Assembly (NCBI GenBank): GCA_947631625.1
Contig: CANRMA010000008.1
Coordinates: forward strand, 1 to 64,000
Length of the DNA: 64,000 nt
Direction of reading: 5' to 3'
Source: an uncultured Lachnospiraceae bacterium
GTDB taxonomy: Bacteria > Bacillota > Clostridia > Lachnospirales > Lachnospiraceae
The stretch's first letter is position 1; each line of letters starts with the position of its first letter. The notes beneath the pieces are model-generated. The model searched no databases and was not told the DNA's origin. It worked only from the letters and a program-made list of their open reading frames with translations. Below are positions 42,838-53,400 of the stretch, one piece after another. The translations under genes and the position numbers were made by a program.

Positions 42838-43005
42838 TCAGGCAGGTCTCCCGACTCAAAGATCATCACATCCGCCATCTTCCCGGTTTCCCAGTGATAT
42901 ATCGGCTTCTGCTCCTTTATTACGGTGACGAGTTCGTACAGGACTTACACCTGTTTCCCTTTTCACCAGGACCAATTAAAAATAATTGCCCTGACACCTA
43001 ATCAC
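42838..43005 (-). promoter_or_regulatory. Cobalamin riboswitch aptamer
   Basis: On the minus strand the conserved blocks appear in order: AAGGGAAACAGGTGTAAGTC, then CGTCACCGTAA, then ATCACTGGGAAACCGGGAAG (B12-box-like CACTG and the following GGGAAG), then GAGTCGGGAGACCTGCC at the 3-prime end. This is the AdoCbl class-I arrangement. Binding should favour the downstream terminator and switch off the whole cobalamin synthesis and uptake cluster. Confidence 0.93.
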
Positions 43006-43021
43006 TCCATATTCAATTTTC

Positions 43022-43053
43022 ATTATACTATCATATCTTCGACACAATTTCAA
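43022..43053 (-). promoter_or_regulatory. Putative promoter of the cobalamin operon
   Basis: A TATAAT (43022-43027 on the minus strand) lies about 20 bases upstream of the riboswitch. The upstream TTGAAA is 20 bases away, longer than ideal, so the -35 assignment is weak. Confidence 0.45.
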
Positions 43054-43267
43054 CATCTTTCATGAATATCCGGACAATATTCGGATAACTGAATTTGCTT
43101 TAATCGGAAATTCCTCATTTCTACAAATTAATTTACAGGCTTTTATATGCGACTGCATAATACATGCGTAATAACAAATTTCAACAATTTATTACAAACT
43201 TATAGCTTTTTCATCATATTCACATATAATAAATTAAACAATAAACCAGAAAGCAGGAAAAATAAGT

Positions 43268-44908
43268 ATGAATTTCTTCAACAATTATAATAACAATAAT
43301 CGCTGCTGTGACGATAATCCATGCAACAACTGTCCGCCTGAGCCCAAGCCCTGCTGTATCCCGGGTCCTCCGGGTCCTCCCGGACCTCCCGGACCACGCG
43401 GTCCTATGGGAGAACGCGGTCCTATGGGACCTCGCGGCGCAACCGGAGCACAGGGACTTCCCGGCGCAACGGGACCGGTCGGACCTCAGGGACCCGTCGG
43501 TGAAACCGGACCTATCGGCCCCGCAGGACCTCAGGGCGCTGTCGGACCTGTGGGCGCTACAGGACCTATCGGACCTCAGGGACCTGTAGGTGAAACCGGC
43601 GCCGTCGGACCTATGGGACCTGCAGGCGCTACAGGGCCCGCAGGACCTATCGGACCCCAGGGCGAAACAGGATCTGTAGGTCCCCAGGGCGCTGCAGGTG
43701 AAACCGGACCTGTAGGACCTCAAGGCGCTACAGGACCTATCGGACCGGTCGGACCGGTTGGACCTACCGGTGAAATAGGACCTATCGGACCTCAGGGACC
43801 TGCAGGCGAAACCGGACCTATCGGACCTCAGGGACCTCAGGGCGAAATAGGACCGGCAGGACCCCAGGGACCCGTCGGCGCCACAGGACCTACCGGGCCT
43901 CAGGGGCCTCAGGGTGAAATAGGACCTGCAGGACCTCAGGGACCCGTCGGCGCTACAGGACCGGTCGGACCTCAGGGACCTCAGGGTGAAACAGGGCCTG
44001 CAGGCGCTACAGGACCTATCGGACCTCAGGGGCCTCAGGGTGAAACAGGGCCTACCGGGCCTCAGGGACCTCAGGGCGAAACAGGGCCTATCGGACCGGC
44101 AGGTGAAGCAGGACCCACAGGACCTCAGGGACCTACAGGCGCTACAGGACCCATAGGACCGGCAGGACCTCAGGGTGAACCCGGACCTGCAGGAGAAATA
44201 GGGCCTATCGGACCTCAGGGACCTCAAGGCGAAGCAGGACCCGTTGGACCTCAGGGACCTACAGGCGCCACCGGACCCGCAGGACCCATCGGACCTCAGG
44301 GTGAAATAGGACCCGTTGGACCTCAGGGGCCTCAGGGTGAAACAGGGCCTACCGGTCCCGCAGGACCTCAGGGCGAAACAGGACCCGTTGGACCTCAGGG
44401 ACCTACAGGCGCTACAGGACCCATAGGACCGGCAGGACCTCAGGGTGAACCCGGACCGGTCGGACCTCAGGGACCTGCAGGAGAAATCACTGATTTTGCA
44501 GATTTCTATGCACTCATGCCGCCTGACAACTCCACAACGGTTGCACCGGGTACAGATGTTGAATTCCCTCAGCAGGGAAACAGCAACGGCACCGTGATCA
44601 CTCCGTTGACTGCAAGCTCATTTAATCTGGCGCAACCCGGAACCTATCTGGTAATGTTCGATGTAAGCGTCACGCAGGCAGGGCAGCTTGTTCTTACCTT
44701 AAATGGTGTTGACCTGGATCAGTCGGTTGCAGGACGCGCAACAGGGGCATCTCCGATTATCGGTATGACAATTATAACAACCACTGCGGCTGATTCCGTA
44801 CTGACTGTAAGAAATCCGGCATCCAATCCCTCAGCGCTTATCATTACTCCCTCAGCCGGAGGTACCCGGTCCGTATCAGCTCATCTTATAATAGTCAAAC
44901 TAATCTAA
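43268..44908 (+). CDS. Collagen-like surface protein
   Basis: 546 residues. A short Asn/Cys/Pro-rich N-terminus ([19 protein letters not shown]...) is followed from residue 33 to 407 by an apparently unbroken run of 125 Gly-X-Y triplets, with Pro mostly in X and Gln, Thr, Val, Ile, Ala in Y. The last ~140 residues ([40 protein letters not shown]) resemble the trimeric BclA-type C-terminal domain of exosporium proteins. No signal peptide, as in spore-surface collagens. A CATATAATA sequence at 43223-43231 could be a sporulation-type or sigma-A -10. Spore-surface location is inferred. It is a monocistronic gene with its own terminator. Confidence 0.92.
   Translation: MNFFNNYNNNNRCCDDNPCNNCPPEPKPCCIPGPPGPPGPPGPRGPMGERGPMGPRGATGAQGLPGATGPVGPQGPVGETGPIGPAGPQGAVGPVGATGPIGPQGPVGETGAVGPMGPAGATGPAGPIGPQGETGSVGPQGAAGETGPVGPQGATGPIGPVGPVGPTGEIGPIGPQGPAGETGPIGPQGPQGEIGPAGPQGPVGATGPTGPQGPQGEIGPAGPQGPVGATGPVGPQGPQGETGPAGATGPIGPQGPQGETGPTGPQGPQGETGPIGPAGEAGPTGPQGPTGATGPIGPAGPQGEPGPAGEIGPIGPQGPQGEAGPVGPQGPTGATGPAGPIGPQGEIGPVGPQGPQGETGPTGPAGPQGETGPVGPQGPTGATGPIGPAGPQGEPGPVGPQGPAGEITDFADFYALMPPDNSTTVAPGTDVEFPQQGNSNGTVITPLTASSFNLAQPGTYLVMFDVSVTQAGQLVLTLNGVDLDQSVAGRATGASPIIGMTIITTTAADSVLTVRNPASNPSALIITPSAGGTRSVSAHLIIVKLI
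43364..44484 (+). repeat. Gly-X-Y coding repeat
   Basis: About 1.1 kb of 9- to 18-bp related units (GGACCT-, CAGGGA-, GCTACAGGA-type) encoding the collagen triplets. It produces long spurious frames on the opposite strand and is prone to length change by recombination. Confidence 0.9.
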
Positions 44909-44917
44909 AGACGCGGG

Positions 44918-44947
44918 ATGGCGGTCTTGATTTTTCAAGGCCGCCAT
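44918..44947 (+). terminator. Terminator after the collagen-like gene
   Basis: A 13-bp stem with one G-U pair (44918-44930 with 44935-44947) starts ten bases after the stop codon. The following T run is weak. Confidence 0.65.
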
Positions 44948-44970
44948 TCATTTACTGTTTGTGCCATTGC

Positions 44971-45004
44971 AAAAAGACCGAACAGGAATCATCCCATTCG
45001 GTCT
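44971..45004 (-). terminator. Terminator after the C39-like gene
   Basis: An 8-bp perfect stem (44975-44982 with 44997-45004) is followed on the minus strand by TTTTT, about 30 bases past the stop of the gene at 45036. Confidence 0.82.
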
Positions 45005-45035
45005 GTAAATACAATTATTATACTTTGTTAAATTT

Positions 45036-45704
45036 TTAACATTTAATCTCCAGATATCCTAACAGCTTACTGGTATCATACTCGTTAAGCACGCCCAGAT
45101 TGGAGTCATAGAATTTGCCGTCAAAGTGTACGAGATAGTGGCAGAAACGTCCCATCTTCTCCATGAGGATGGCGCATTTAGGAAGAACCGTATCCCTTCC
45201 TTCGGTGTAATTTATAATATCGGTATGATCGATACCATAGTAGTTAAGAGCCGATATAACGCGTCCCATTGTAGCCTGCCACTCTCTGCAGTCCATAACG
45301 CTTATGACCTCGGCGATAGTAACTCCCGCAAGCATAGCCACGCAGGCCTGACCGCAGAGTCCGTCTTCCGGCAGCTTGATGACTTCCACACTGTCGATCT
45401 TACGGATCGGATTATCAAAGCTGTACGGGCTGTTCTGGTTCATAACTATAAGCGAACCGTTTATATGAAGCAGGATCTTATGTACGGAACCCGGTTCCAC
45501 GTTCACCGCCGATTCGTCAAAAATACGGATCTCATATATTCCTTTCTCCTTAGGGTGCAGCTCACAGTCAATGATCTTGTTATCAAGCACTAAATCGCCC
45601 TTAATGACCTCTCTCTGCTTACATACCTCCCATACATTAAAAGGGACTGAAATTGAGTAACCCTTATCCTGTTTTTCAACCTTGGATTCAAAAAAATATC
45701 TCAT
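45036..45704 (-). CDS. DUF1905-like plus C39-like cysteine peptidase-fold protein
   Basis: About 222 residues from ATG 45704 (GGAGG four bases ahead; the frame reaches 45728). The N-terminal ~90 residues resemble a DUF1905-type small beta barrel (GYSISVPFNVWEV, GSVHKILLHI). The C-terminal part carries a papain-like C39 signature: GLCGQACVAMLAGVTIAEV with the candidate nucleophile, and CHYLVHFDGKFYDSNLG with the candidate His and Asp/Asn. No signal peptide or membrane helix, so it is cytoplasmic and not a bacteriocin exporter. The combination is unfamiliar to me. The substrate is unknown. Confidence 0.7.
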   Translation of the reverse strand: MRYFFESKVEKQDKGYSISVPFNVWEVCKQREVIKGDLVLDNKIIDCELHPKEKGIYEIRIFDESAVNVEPGSVHKILLHINGSLIVMNQNSPYSFDNPIRKIDSVEVIKLPEDGLCGQACVAMLAGVTIAEVISVMDCREWQATMGRVISALNYYGIDHTDIINYTEGRDTVLPKCAILMEKMGRFCHYLVHFDGKFYDSNLGVLNEYDTSKLLGYLEIKC

Positions 45705-45911
45705 GCTTCCTCCATTCCGGTGACTCACACCAAGTTATTATATTAATGCGAAAATACCTTCGTATGCAACTATTGTATCAAATTCCAACGAAATTGAAAA
45801 CCGTTTTTTATAAATTATTGTATAATTTTTCTATAAAATCATTACGGTTAGTCAATAATTTTGTATCGCAAAATATATTTAAACAAATTATAATATTGCG
45901 TTATATACCGA

Positions 45912-47006
45912 TCAATAAAAACTGATGTTCATATCGACATTGGTGGAAATGCCGTCCACTACCCCTTTGTCGGAATACTGCCATATCTTAAAATCATAAG
46001 GATAATAGATATCGGTATCATAGGAAGCCAGCCATTTATCATAGTCCTCTAACTGCTCTATATCAAGCAAAAGCATAAACGACTTGATATTCCCATAAAT
46101 CATGGGCGTATAACCGGCATTCTTTATCTTTTCACAAAAAGCTTTGCAGTACCTTGTGCGTTCTTCCTTTGTAAGATCGTTGGTCCTTGCATTGTCCAGA
46201 TTTACCGCTTCCACATCGAGCACAACCGGGTATGTAATGTTATAAGGCTCCAAAGCATCGAGCACAAACTCTGCTTCTTCCTCAGCCTCTTCAATACTGG
46301 TCGCCTGTGTAAAAAAATAAACCCCGACATCTATATCATTATCAAGAGCGCCTTTTATATTATCTTCAAAAAACTCGTCTTCTTTTATCTCCCCTTCGGT
46401 ATAACCGCGTATCCCAAGTCTGATAAATGCATATTCGACATCATCTTTTGCGACCTTTTTCCAGTCTATTTCATCCTGATATTTCGACACATCTATACCC
46501 TTATGAGATATGAGCTTGTCACCTTCATAATACTCAAGCAGCTCATCATCCGTAAGCGCTAAGTTGTCCTGTTTGTACTCATTATGCCTGATGGTATCGG
46601 TTATGGGAATGAAATAATACTCTCCGGCGTCCAAAAGCACGATCTCATCCTGAAAAAACTGCCTCAACATATTAAGCGTACCGTCTCCGGAAAGCATCAG
46701 TTCTTTCATACTGTTAAGCATATCTTCCCTGGTTTCATCGGAAACCTGCGCTGACACTTCCTCAACAGTCTTATCCAAAAGCGCATCCACTTCCTCTTTG
46801 GTATAATTGCCCCTAAGTTCTTCAACTTCGTTCATAACCTCCGTATTTTCAAGTTTTGCGGCCCTGTATCTGAATACCATGATAATGCACACCGTAACGG
46901 AACATAACGTGATTATACAAAGAATTATCGAGTTTAAAAGTATAGCGTTTTCATTTCTTCTGTGTTTTTTACCTCTTGATCTGCTCTGTGGATTTATATC
47001 CTGCAT
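45912..47006 (-). CDS. Membrane-anchored GH25 lysozyme-like muramidase
   Basis: 364 residues. A basic N-terminus and one membrane helix (about 24-46) precede a ~130-residue coiled/helical stalk. Residues about 165-364 form a GH25 muramidase: HKGIDVSKYQDEIDWKKV, FIRLGIRGYTEGEI, VGVYFFTQATSIEEAEEEA, YPVVLDVEAV with the acidic catalytic pair, and DFKIWQYSDKG. It would cleave peptidoglycan outside the membrane as a type II anchored enzyme. It is separate from neighbouring genes. Confidence 0.92.
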   Translation of the reverse strand: MQDINPQSRSRGKKHRRNENAILLNSIILCIITLCSVTVCIIMVFRYRAAKLENTEVMNEVEELRGNYTKEEVDALLDKTVEEVSAQVSDETREDMLNSMKELMLSGDGTLNMLRQFFQDEIVLLDAGEYYFIPITDTIRHNEYKQDNLALTDDELLEYYEGDKLISHKGIDVSKYQDEIDWKKVAKDDVEYAFIRLGIRGYTEGEIKEDEFFEDNIKGALDNDIDVGVYFFTQATSIEEAEEEAEFVLDALEPYNITYPVVLDVEAVNLDNARTNDLTKEERTRYCKAFCEKIKNAGYTPMIYGNIKSFMLLLDIEQLEDYDKWLASYDTDIYYPYDFKIWQYSDKGVVDGISTNVDMNISFY

Positions 47007-47039
47007 ACTGACACCATGCCTTTCTCTTTGACCGCAACC

Positions 47040-47888
47040 CTAAATCCGTTCGCTGAAATAACTTTTATAACCTTCCCCGAAAATTTCGGTAGCGCTTGTT
47101 ATGACCATAAAAGCATCGGAATCTTCTTCTCTTACTATCGTCTCTAACTGCGGGGACGTCCGCTTCTTTACCGCGCACATTAAAACCCTTTTCTGCTTTT
47201 TGCTGAAAGCCCCGTGTCCTTCCAGATAAGTTACGCCTATATCCAGTTCTTTAAGTATTCTTTCGGCTATGTCCTCCGATTTGTCGCTGATGATATAAAT
47301 AAGCTTGGCCTCGTCTTTTCCGTACAACACGATATCCAGCACTGCGGAATTGACTGCGACCAGTATTCCCGCATAAAGCGCGGAGTCTATATTTCTAAAT
47401 GCAAAAGCCGAAACTGAAATTACAATAACGTCTGTTATGAAAAATATCGCCCCTGTCTTTAAATGCGGAAGTTTTAATCTTAAGAATTTGACTATTATGT
47501 CCATTCCGCCTGTCGTTGCTCCGACCTTCATTATCATTCCGATGGATACGGCATATAAAACGCCGCCCGATAACGCTGCTAACAGTATATCATCAGTTGC
47601 CGCTCCTAAGGGAGCTAAAATATTGGTAATTACGGAAATAACTGCAATCGCATAAATCGTTGAAACCGTAAAACGTATTCCGAATTTATATATGGCAAGC
47701 AGCAGAATGGGTATGTTTAATATAAAGATCAGAGTACCTGTCTCCACCGGAATAAACCTGTTTATAATGATCGCAATTCCCGACACGCCTCCGGGCGCCA
47801 TATTGTTAGGATCTATAAATGAACTGATGGCGACAGCGTTGATAAAAGAGGCAACTGTAATGATCAAATATTTTTTTATAATTTCCAT
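47040..47888 (-). CDS. YitT-family (DUF161/DUF2179) membrane protein
   Basis: 282 residues with five or six membrane segments in residues 1-190, including FIDPNNMAPGGVSGIAIIINRF, GATTGGMDIIVKFL and NSAVLDIVLYG, followed by a cytoplasmic DUF2179 domain (KLIYIISDKSEDIAERIL, GVTYLEGHGAFSKKQKRVL). Members are common in Firmicutes, and their transported substrate or function is not established. Confidence 0.92.
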   Translation of the reverse strand: MEIIKKYLIITVASFINAVAISSFIDPNNMAPGGVSGIAIIINRFIPVETGTLIFILNIPILLLAIYKFGIRFTVSTIYAIAVISVITNILAPLGAATDDILLAALSGGVLYAVSIGMIMKVGATTGGMDIIVKFLRLKLPHLKTGAIFFITDVIVISVSAFAFRNIDSALYAGILVAVNSAVLDIVLYGKDEAKLIYIISDKSEDIAERILKELDIGVTYLEGHGAFSKKQKRVLMCAVKKRTSPQLETIVREEDSDAFMVITSATEIFGEGYKSYFSERI

Positions 47889-48019
47889 TCTAATCCCCTA
47901 TTCAGGCTCAGCCTGCAGATTTATTTTCACACTGACCCCGGATATTGCTTCGCGAAATCTTAAATCTTTATTTTCATTTATAAGATTATCCCCTAAAAAT
48001 TATCAATTATAAGTCTGCC

Positions 48020-49243
48020 TTATATGTTAGCCCTGACTAACTCCGGTTTGTATCCGTTGTCCTCTAAGGCCTTGATTATCTGATTTTTATGTTCGGTTCC
48101 GTAAGCTTCCAATGTTATGCGCAGCTCGACCGCCGCATTTCTGTTAATGGAAACAAACTGGTTATGTTCAAGCTTGATGACGTTTCCGTTCTGCTTGGCA
48201 ATCACATCCGCTACCCTCGATAACTCACCCGGCTTATCCGGAAGCAGCACCGATACGGAAAAGATCCTGTCACGAAGCACAAGTCCCTGCTGTACAACGG
48301 AAGACATCGTGATCACGTCCATGTTTCCGCCGCTTAATATGGACACTATCTTTTTATTTTTGACATTAAGATGTTTAAGCGCCGCAACCGTAAGCAGTCC
48401 CGAGTTTTCAACTATCATCTTGTGATTTTCCACCATATCAAGGAAGGCCACTACCAGTTCTTCGTCTTCTACCGTAATGATATCGTCCAGACTTTTGCTG
48501 ACATACGGGAAAATAATACTGCCCGGAGTCTTGACCGCCGTACCGTCTGCAATAGTATTGACAGTGCTAAGAGTCGTGACTTTTCCGGCTTTTATCGACT
48601 CCTGCATACAGTTGGCCCCCGCAGGCTCTACGCCTATGACCTTTATCTTGGGATTTAACAGCTTGGCAAGCGCCGACACGCCCGTGGCAAGTCCGCCGCC
48701 GCCGATAGGCACAAGGATGTAGTCCACAAGCGGAAGTTCCTTTATAATTTCCATTGCAATGGTTCCCTGTCCTGTCGCTACGTCAAGATCATCAAACGGA
48801 TGTACGAACGTATACCCGTTTTCTTCCGCCAACTTATAAGCATGAGCACAGGCCTCGTCATAAACATCTCCGTACAGGACCACTTCCGCTCCATAGCTCT
48901 TGGTACGGTTTACCTTGATAAGAGGCGTCGTTGTAGGCATTACTATCGTTGACTTAACGCCATAGCATTTGGCGGCGTATGCCACGCCCTGCGCATGGTT
49001 GCCGGCGGATGCGGTTATCAGTCCCTTTTCACGTTCTTCTTTAGACAGGGTGCTTAATTTGTAATATGCGCCCCTTACCTTATATGCGCCCGTAAACTGC
49101 ATGTTTTCGGGTTTAAGATATACCTTGTTGCCCGTCCGGGCGCTGAAATAATCGCTGTAAACAAGTTTGGTTTCCATCGTAACCTGTTTGACGACCTCAT
49201 ATGCCTCCTCAAATTTTTCCAACGTCAATTTCTTCTCCTCCAT
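48020..49243 (-). CDS. ilvA: Threonine ammonia-lyase
   Basis: PLP enzyme converting threonine to 2-oxobutanoate and ammonia, for isoleucine synthesis or threonine breakdown. KPENMQFTGAYKVRGAYYKL contains the PLP lysine; SAGNHAQGVAYAAKCYG and the glycine-rich PIGGGGLATGVSALAK follow. One ACT domain (about 325-407) is present, as in the shorter TdcB/IlvA type rather than the 500-residue enzyme with two ACT repeats. GGAGG lies before the ATG. Biosynthetic or catabolic role cannot be decided from context. Confidence 0.93.
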   Translation of the reverse strand: MEEKKLTLEKFEEAYEVVKQVTMETKLVYSDYFSARTGNKVYLKPENMQFTGAYKVRGAYYKLSTLSKEEREKGLITASAGNHAQGVAYAAKCYGVKSTIVMPTTTPLIKVNRTKSYGAEVVLYGDVYDEACAHAYKLAEENGYTFVHPFDDLDVATGQGTIAMEIIKELPLVDYILVPIGGGGLATGVSALAKLLNPKIKVIGVEPAGANCMQESIKAGKVTTLSTVNTIADGTAVKTPGSIIFPYVSKSLDDIITVEDEELVVAFLDMVENHKMIVENSGLLTVAALKHLNVKNKKIVSILSGGNMDVITMSSVVQQGLVLRDRIFSVSVLLPDKPGELSRVADVIAKQNGNVIKLEHNQFVSINRNAAVELRITLEAYGTEHKNQIIKALEDNGYKPELVRANI

Positions 49244-49273
49244 GACAATCCTCCATTCTTACTTGTCAGTACA

Positions 49274-49356
49274 TCCGTGAAACGCTGTTTCAACGTATAT
49301 TGATCGCGCAGATTTAACAAACGCCGTTGCAGGCGCTGAAAACCCACAGTGCAAAA
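49274..49356 (-). repeat. Dispersed intergenic repeat, copy B
   Basis: Second copy of the 81-base element at 9698-9778. It fills almost the whole gap between the ftsY stop and the ilvA start. The variants relative to copy A are mostly transitions, and several of them keep the short stems pairable. Confidence 0.65.
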
Positions 49357-49364
49357 TCTGTATG

Positions 49365-50306
49365 TTATTCCGCATATTTATCTACGTCAAACAGCGCATT
49401 TACAAAGCTGTCAGCATCAAACTTCTGCAGATCCTCAATCTTTTCACCGACTCCGATATATTTGACCGGTATCTTAAGCTCTGACTGGATGGCTACGGCT
49501 ATTCCGCCCTTGGCGGTTCCGTCCATCTTAGTCAGGATAATACCTGTAAGCTGCGCGGCTTCTCCAAATTCCTTAGCCTGCTGAAGGGCATTCTGTCCGG
49601 TGGTGGCATCCAACACCACCAGATTTTCCCTATGGGCGTCGGGAAATTCTTTATCTATGATACGATTTATTTTTTTGAGTTCTTCCATTAAGTTTTTCTT
49701 ATTGTGAAGGCGGCCTGCGGTATCGCACAGAAGCACGTCCACATTCCTGCTTTTGGCTGCGTTTACCGCATCAAAAATAACGCTTGCGGGATCGGCTCCT
49801 TCTTTTCCGCCTATGATATCCACGCCCGCCCGGCGCGACCACTCAGTAAGCTGCTCTCCTGCCGCCGCGCGGAAAGTATCGGCCGCCGCCATAAGGACTT
49901 TTCTGCCCTGTCCCTTAAGCTGTCCTGCCAGTTTGCCGATGGAAGTGGTCTTGCCTACTCCGTTCACCCCGATAACAAGCACTATCGACTGTTCATGTTC
50001 AAAATCATAAGCGGTCTCTCCTACCTGCATCTGTTCTTTGATATTCTGTATCAGGAACTCCTTACAGGCTTCCGGCTCCTTGATATGGTTTTCCTTTACC
50101 TGCGTTCTCAGCTTTTCTATGATATCCTGCGTGGCCTTGACGCCTATGTCTCCCATAATAAGGATTTCCTCAAGCTCTTCGTAAAAATCCTCATCGATCT
50201 TCGAAAAACCGTTAAAAACCGAATCAATTCCCGATACTATATTGTTTCTTGTCTTTGAAAGACCTTCTTTTAATCTGCTGAAAAAACTTTTCTTTTCTTC
50301 ACTCAT
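49365..50306 (-). CDS. ftsY: Signal recognition particle receptor FtsY
   Basis: 313-residue receptor GTPase for Ffh. A short N domain, then GVNGVGKTTSIGKLA, DTFRAAAGEQLTEW, DTAGRLHNKKNLMEELKK and TKMDGTAKGGIAVAI, ending in GEKIEDLQKFDADSFVNALF. It lacks the long acidic A domain of E. coli FtsY, normal for Gram-positives. It follows smc, the usual Firmicute order. Confidence 0.97.
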   Translation of the reverse strand: MSEEKKSFFSRLKEGLSKTRNNIVSGIDSVFNGFSKIDEDFYEELEEILIMGDIGVKATQDIIEKLRTQVKENHIKEPEACKEFLIQNIKEQMQVGETAYDFEHEQSIVLVIGVNGVGKTTSIGKLAGQLKGQGRKVLMAAADTFRAAAGEQLTEWSRRAGVDIIGGKEGADPASVIFDAVNAAKSRNVDVLLCDTAGRLHNKKNLMEELKKINRIIDKEFPDAHRENLVVLDATTGQNALQQAKEFGEAAQLTGIILTKMDGTAKGGIAVAIQSELKIPVKYIGVGEKIEDLQKFDADSFVNALFDVDKYAE

Positions 50307-50423
50307 TAAATCTCAATTCCTTATCATAAAATATTGATCATCATATTCTTACCATTAAGGTATTGGTGCCCCTGTCCTCTTGGCAATAAAATCTCAACCG
50401 CTTAATCCCTTATGATTAAGGCG

Positions 50424-53400
50424 TCAGTCGTCCAGTTCCTTATCAATCAGATTTACGCTTACCAGTGTGGATATACCTTTCTCCTGCATGGTAATGCCGT
50501 AGAGGCGGTCGGCTTTCTCCATCGTGCCGCGCCTGTGCGTTATGACTATAAACTGAGTATTCTTCGTCAGCTTATGTAAATACTTGGCAAAACGTCCGAC
50601 GTTATTCTCATCAAGCGCCGCCTCGATCTCGTCCAGAAGACAGAACGGCGAAGGCTTGAGGTTCTGTATAGCGAACAGAAGACATATAGCCGTAAGAGAC
50701 TTTTCCCCGCCTGACATCTGCATCATGTTTACGAGTTTCTTGCCCGGCGGCTGCGCGATTATAAGTATGCCCGCCTCCAACACATCTTCATCTTCTATCA
50801 GTTCAAGCGAACCCCTTCCGCCCCCGAACAGCTCTTTAAATACCTTATCAAATTCTTTGTTGATCTCGGCAAACTTTTCATTAAACTGTTTACGCATAGA
50901 AGTGTCAAGTTCTTCTATTATGCCAAGCAGCGTCTTCTCGGCCTCGACCAGATCGTCATGCTGTGTTTTTAAGAAAGTATACCTCTCCATAAGGTTTTTA
51001 TAATCTTCAATTGCATTTACGTTGACGTCGCCGAGTTTTCTTATCTCGTCTTTTAAGCGGGATATCTCTTTCTTCATAACTGACAGATCTGTCATATTTT
51101 CATCACGAAGCGAAGCCGCGTCGGATAAGGTTATCTCATATTCATCCCACATATAATTGATCTGGGATTCTATCGATTCTTCCAGTTTCTCCTTTTGTGA
51201 ATTAAGACGATAGACTTCTTTATCAAGGGCTGTCATCTTCTGTGAAAGTTCTTCCCTCTCCGCAAAGAAGTTCTTCTGCTTAGCCGAAAGTTCTTCTTTG
51301 GCCTCCATATCATTCTTAAGCTTTATCTCGGTATCCGACTGTGTTGTATAGGAAGCAACGATCGTCTTTTCAATCTCTTCAATGCTTTCTTTCTTGCGTT
51401 CTACCTCTTCCTTGCCGAGTTTAAGTCCTTCTTTAACTTCGTTGAGTTCCGACTCATGTCTATTGATCTCGGAATCTATACGTTCCAGATTTTGTTTATG
51501 GAAGTCTTCCGTCTGACGCATCTTTTCAACTTCCACATCCCACTCGGAAACTTTGGCGGACTGTTCGGACTCCCTGGCCCGCTCACTCTCTAACTGTGTC
51601 TGAAACTCTTCTATCTGCGCTCCCACATTTTTTTCAAGCAGCTCGGAAGCTTCCAGTTCCTTTAATATAGCCTCTTTATCGGACTGTATCTGCGCCATTT
51701 GCGCGTCCATTTCCTGTTCTTCCGATTTAAGGTTGCCGAAGCCCTCTACGGCCTCGTCCTTACGCTCTCTTGCCTGATTTACGTTGAGTCTTGCGGTATT
51801 CTGCTCTATGAACTTACGCTGAAGCTGCCCCTTTATATCTTCGATGCCAAGACGCAGTTTATTCCTCTTTGCTTTGGTTTCTTCTATATCCTCGAGGATC
51901 CTGTCTATTTCAACAACATACTGCTTTACTTTTTTCTCCAACTCCTCCATCTCGCGACGGCGGCCAAGCAGATTGCTGTTATTCTTAAAGTTACCTCCGC
52001 TTATCGCTCCTCCGGGCACAAGCAGCTCGCCCTCAAGCGTTACCATCCTTATTTCATGCCGGTATTTTGCGGCTATCTTTACGGCATTGTCCACGTTATC
52101 GACTACCACGATCCTGCCGAGCATGGATTTTGCGACGTTTTTATACTTCTTGTCCACTTTAACAAGCTCATCGGCCATACCGATGACGCCTTTTTCCTTA
52201 AGGGCCTCCGGATTTTTAAACTCCTGCGGATTTTTGATGCTGGTAAGCGGCAGAAAAGTCGCGCGTCCCGCTCTTGTCTTTTTTAAGAAAGCTATCATGC
52301 TCTTGGCGGTCTCTTCATCTTCCGTTACGATATTCTGAATATTGCCGCCAAGCGCGATCTCTATTGCGGTCTCATATTCTGACTCCACCTTGATTATATC
52401 CGCCACTACGCCAATAATACCCTTTTCATCGGCCTTCTGCTCCATAACGGCCTTTACCGCGCCGCCATAGCCTTCGTATCGCTCCGTCAGATTGGAAAGC
52501 GCCTCTAACTTGGATTTCTCCTGATGGTACAAAACCTGTGTATCCCTGAGTTGCTGGTCTTTTCCCGCCAGTTCTTCACGCATGCCTGCCAGATTTTCTT
52601 CCATTGATTCCTGTTCGTCTTTTAACCTCTGTATATCATTACTTACTCTTTCAAACTCTTCTTCCAGATTTTTTATAGTCTGCGCATGAGCCGCCTCATC
52701 GGATTTGGCGCGCAATATCCTGGAATTTAACTCAGCCTTCCTGATCTGTATCTGCTCTATCATCGTATCGAAGCGCCCCATCTTGGACTTGATCGTAGCC
52801 CTGTTGTTGAGCGCATCGATTATGGTATTCTTTCCACTTTCTATATGGTTGTTCAGTTCTTCTATCCTATTTTGCACACTTTCAAGAAGCGTCCCGGCCT
52901 CTTCGCGCTGGCGTTCAAGAATATTCAGTTTTTCGTCAATTTCTGATTTATCCTTTAAAATAACTTCTTTTTCTTTATTTTTCTCACTGATAACAGACTG
53001 TAAACTTTCAATCCTGTTATTCAGATGTTCTTCATTTCCCTGCGCCGCATTTATCTGCTCTTTTAAGACGTTGACTTCACCCTCTAATTTAGAGCGCATC
53101 ACATCCGTATTTGCAAGCGAACTTCTGGCCTGTTCAATATCCTTGTCGAGCTGTTCAAGCCTTCCTTCTATCTGCTCATATTCTTCCTTAATATGCTCAT
53201 ATTTACCGGTCGTATCCTCTAAATCACCGTTTGCAATATTTAATTTTTCCTCCGCAGCATCAAGCTGTTCCTTGATCTTGACGTTTTCCACAAGAAAAGA
53301 GTTGATATCGAGAGTTTTTAATTCTTCTTTTTTGCGTAGATAAATACGCGCTTTTTCGGACTGTTTCTCAAGCGGGCCTATCTGTTTCTCGAGCTCTGAA

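Noticed and set aside
43220..44227. Long minus-strand frame of 335 codons opposite the collagen-like gene, rich in Arg, Ser, Asp
   Set aside because: It is the complement of the Gly-X-Y repeat DNA, has no ribosome site and its composition is an artefact of the repeated codons.
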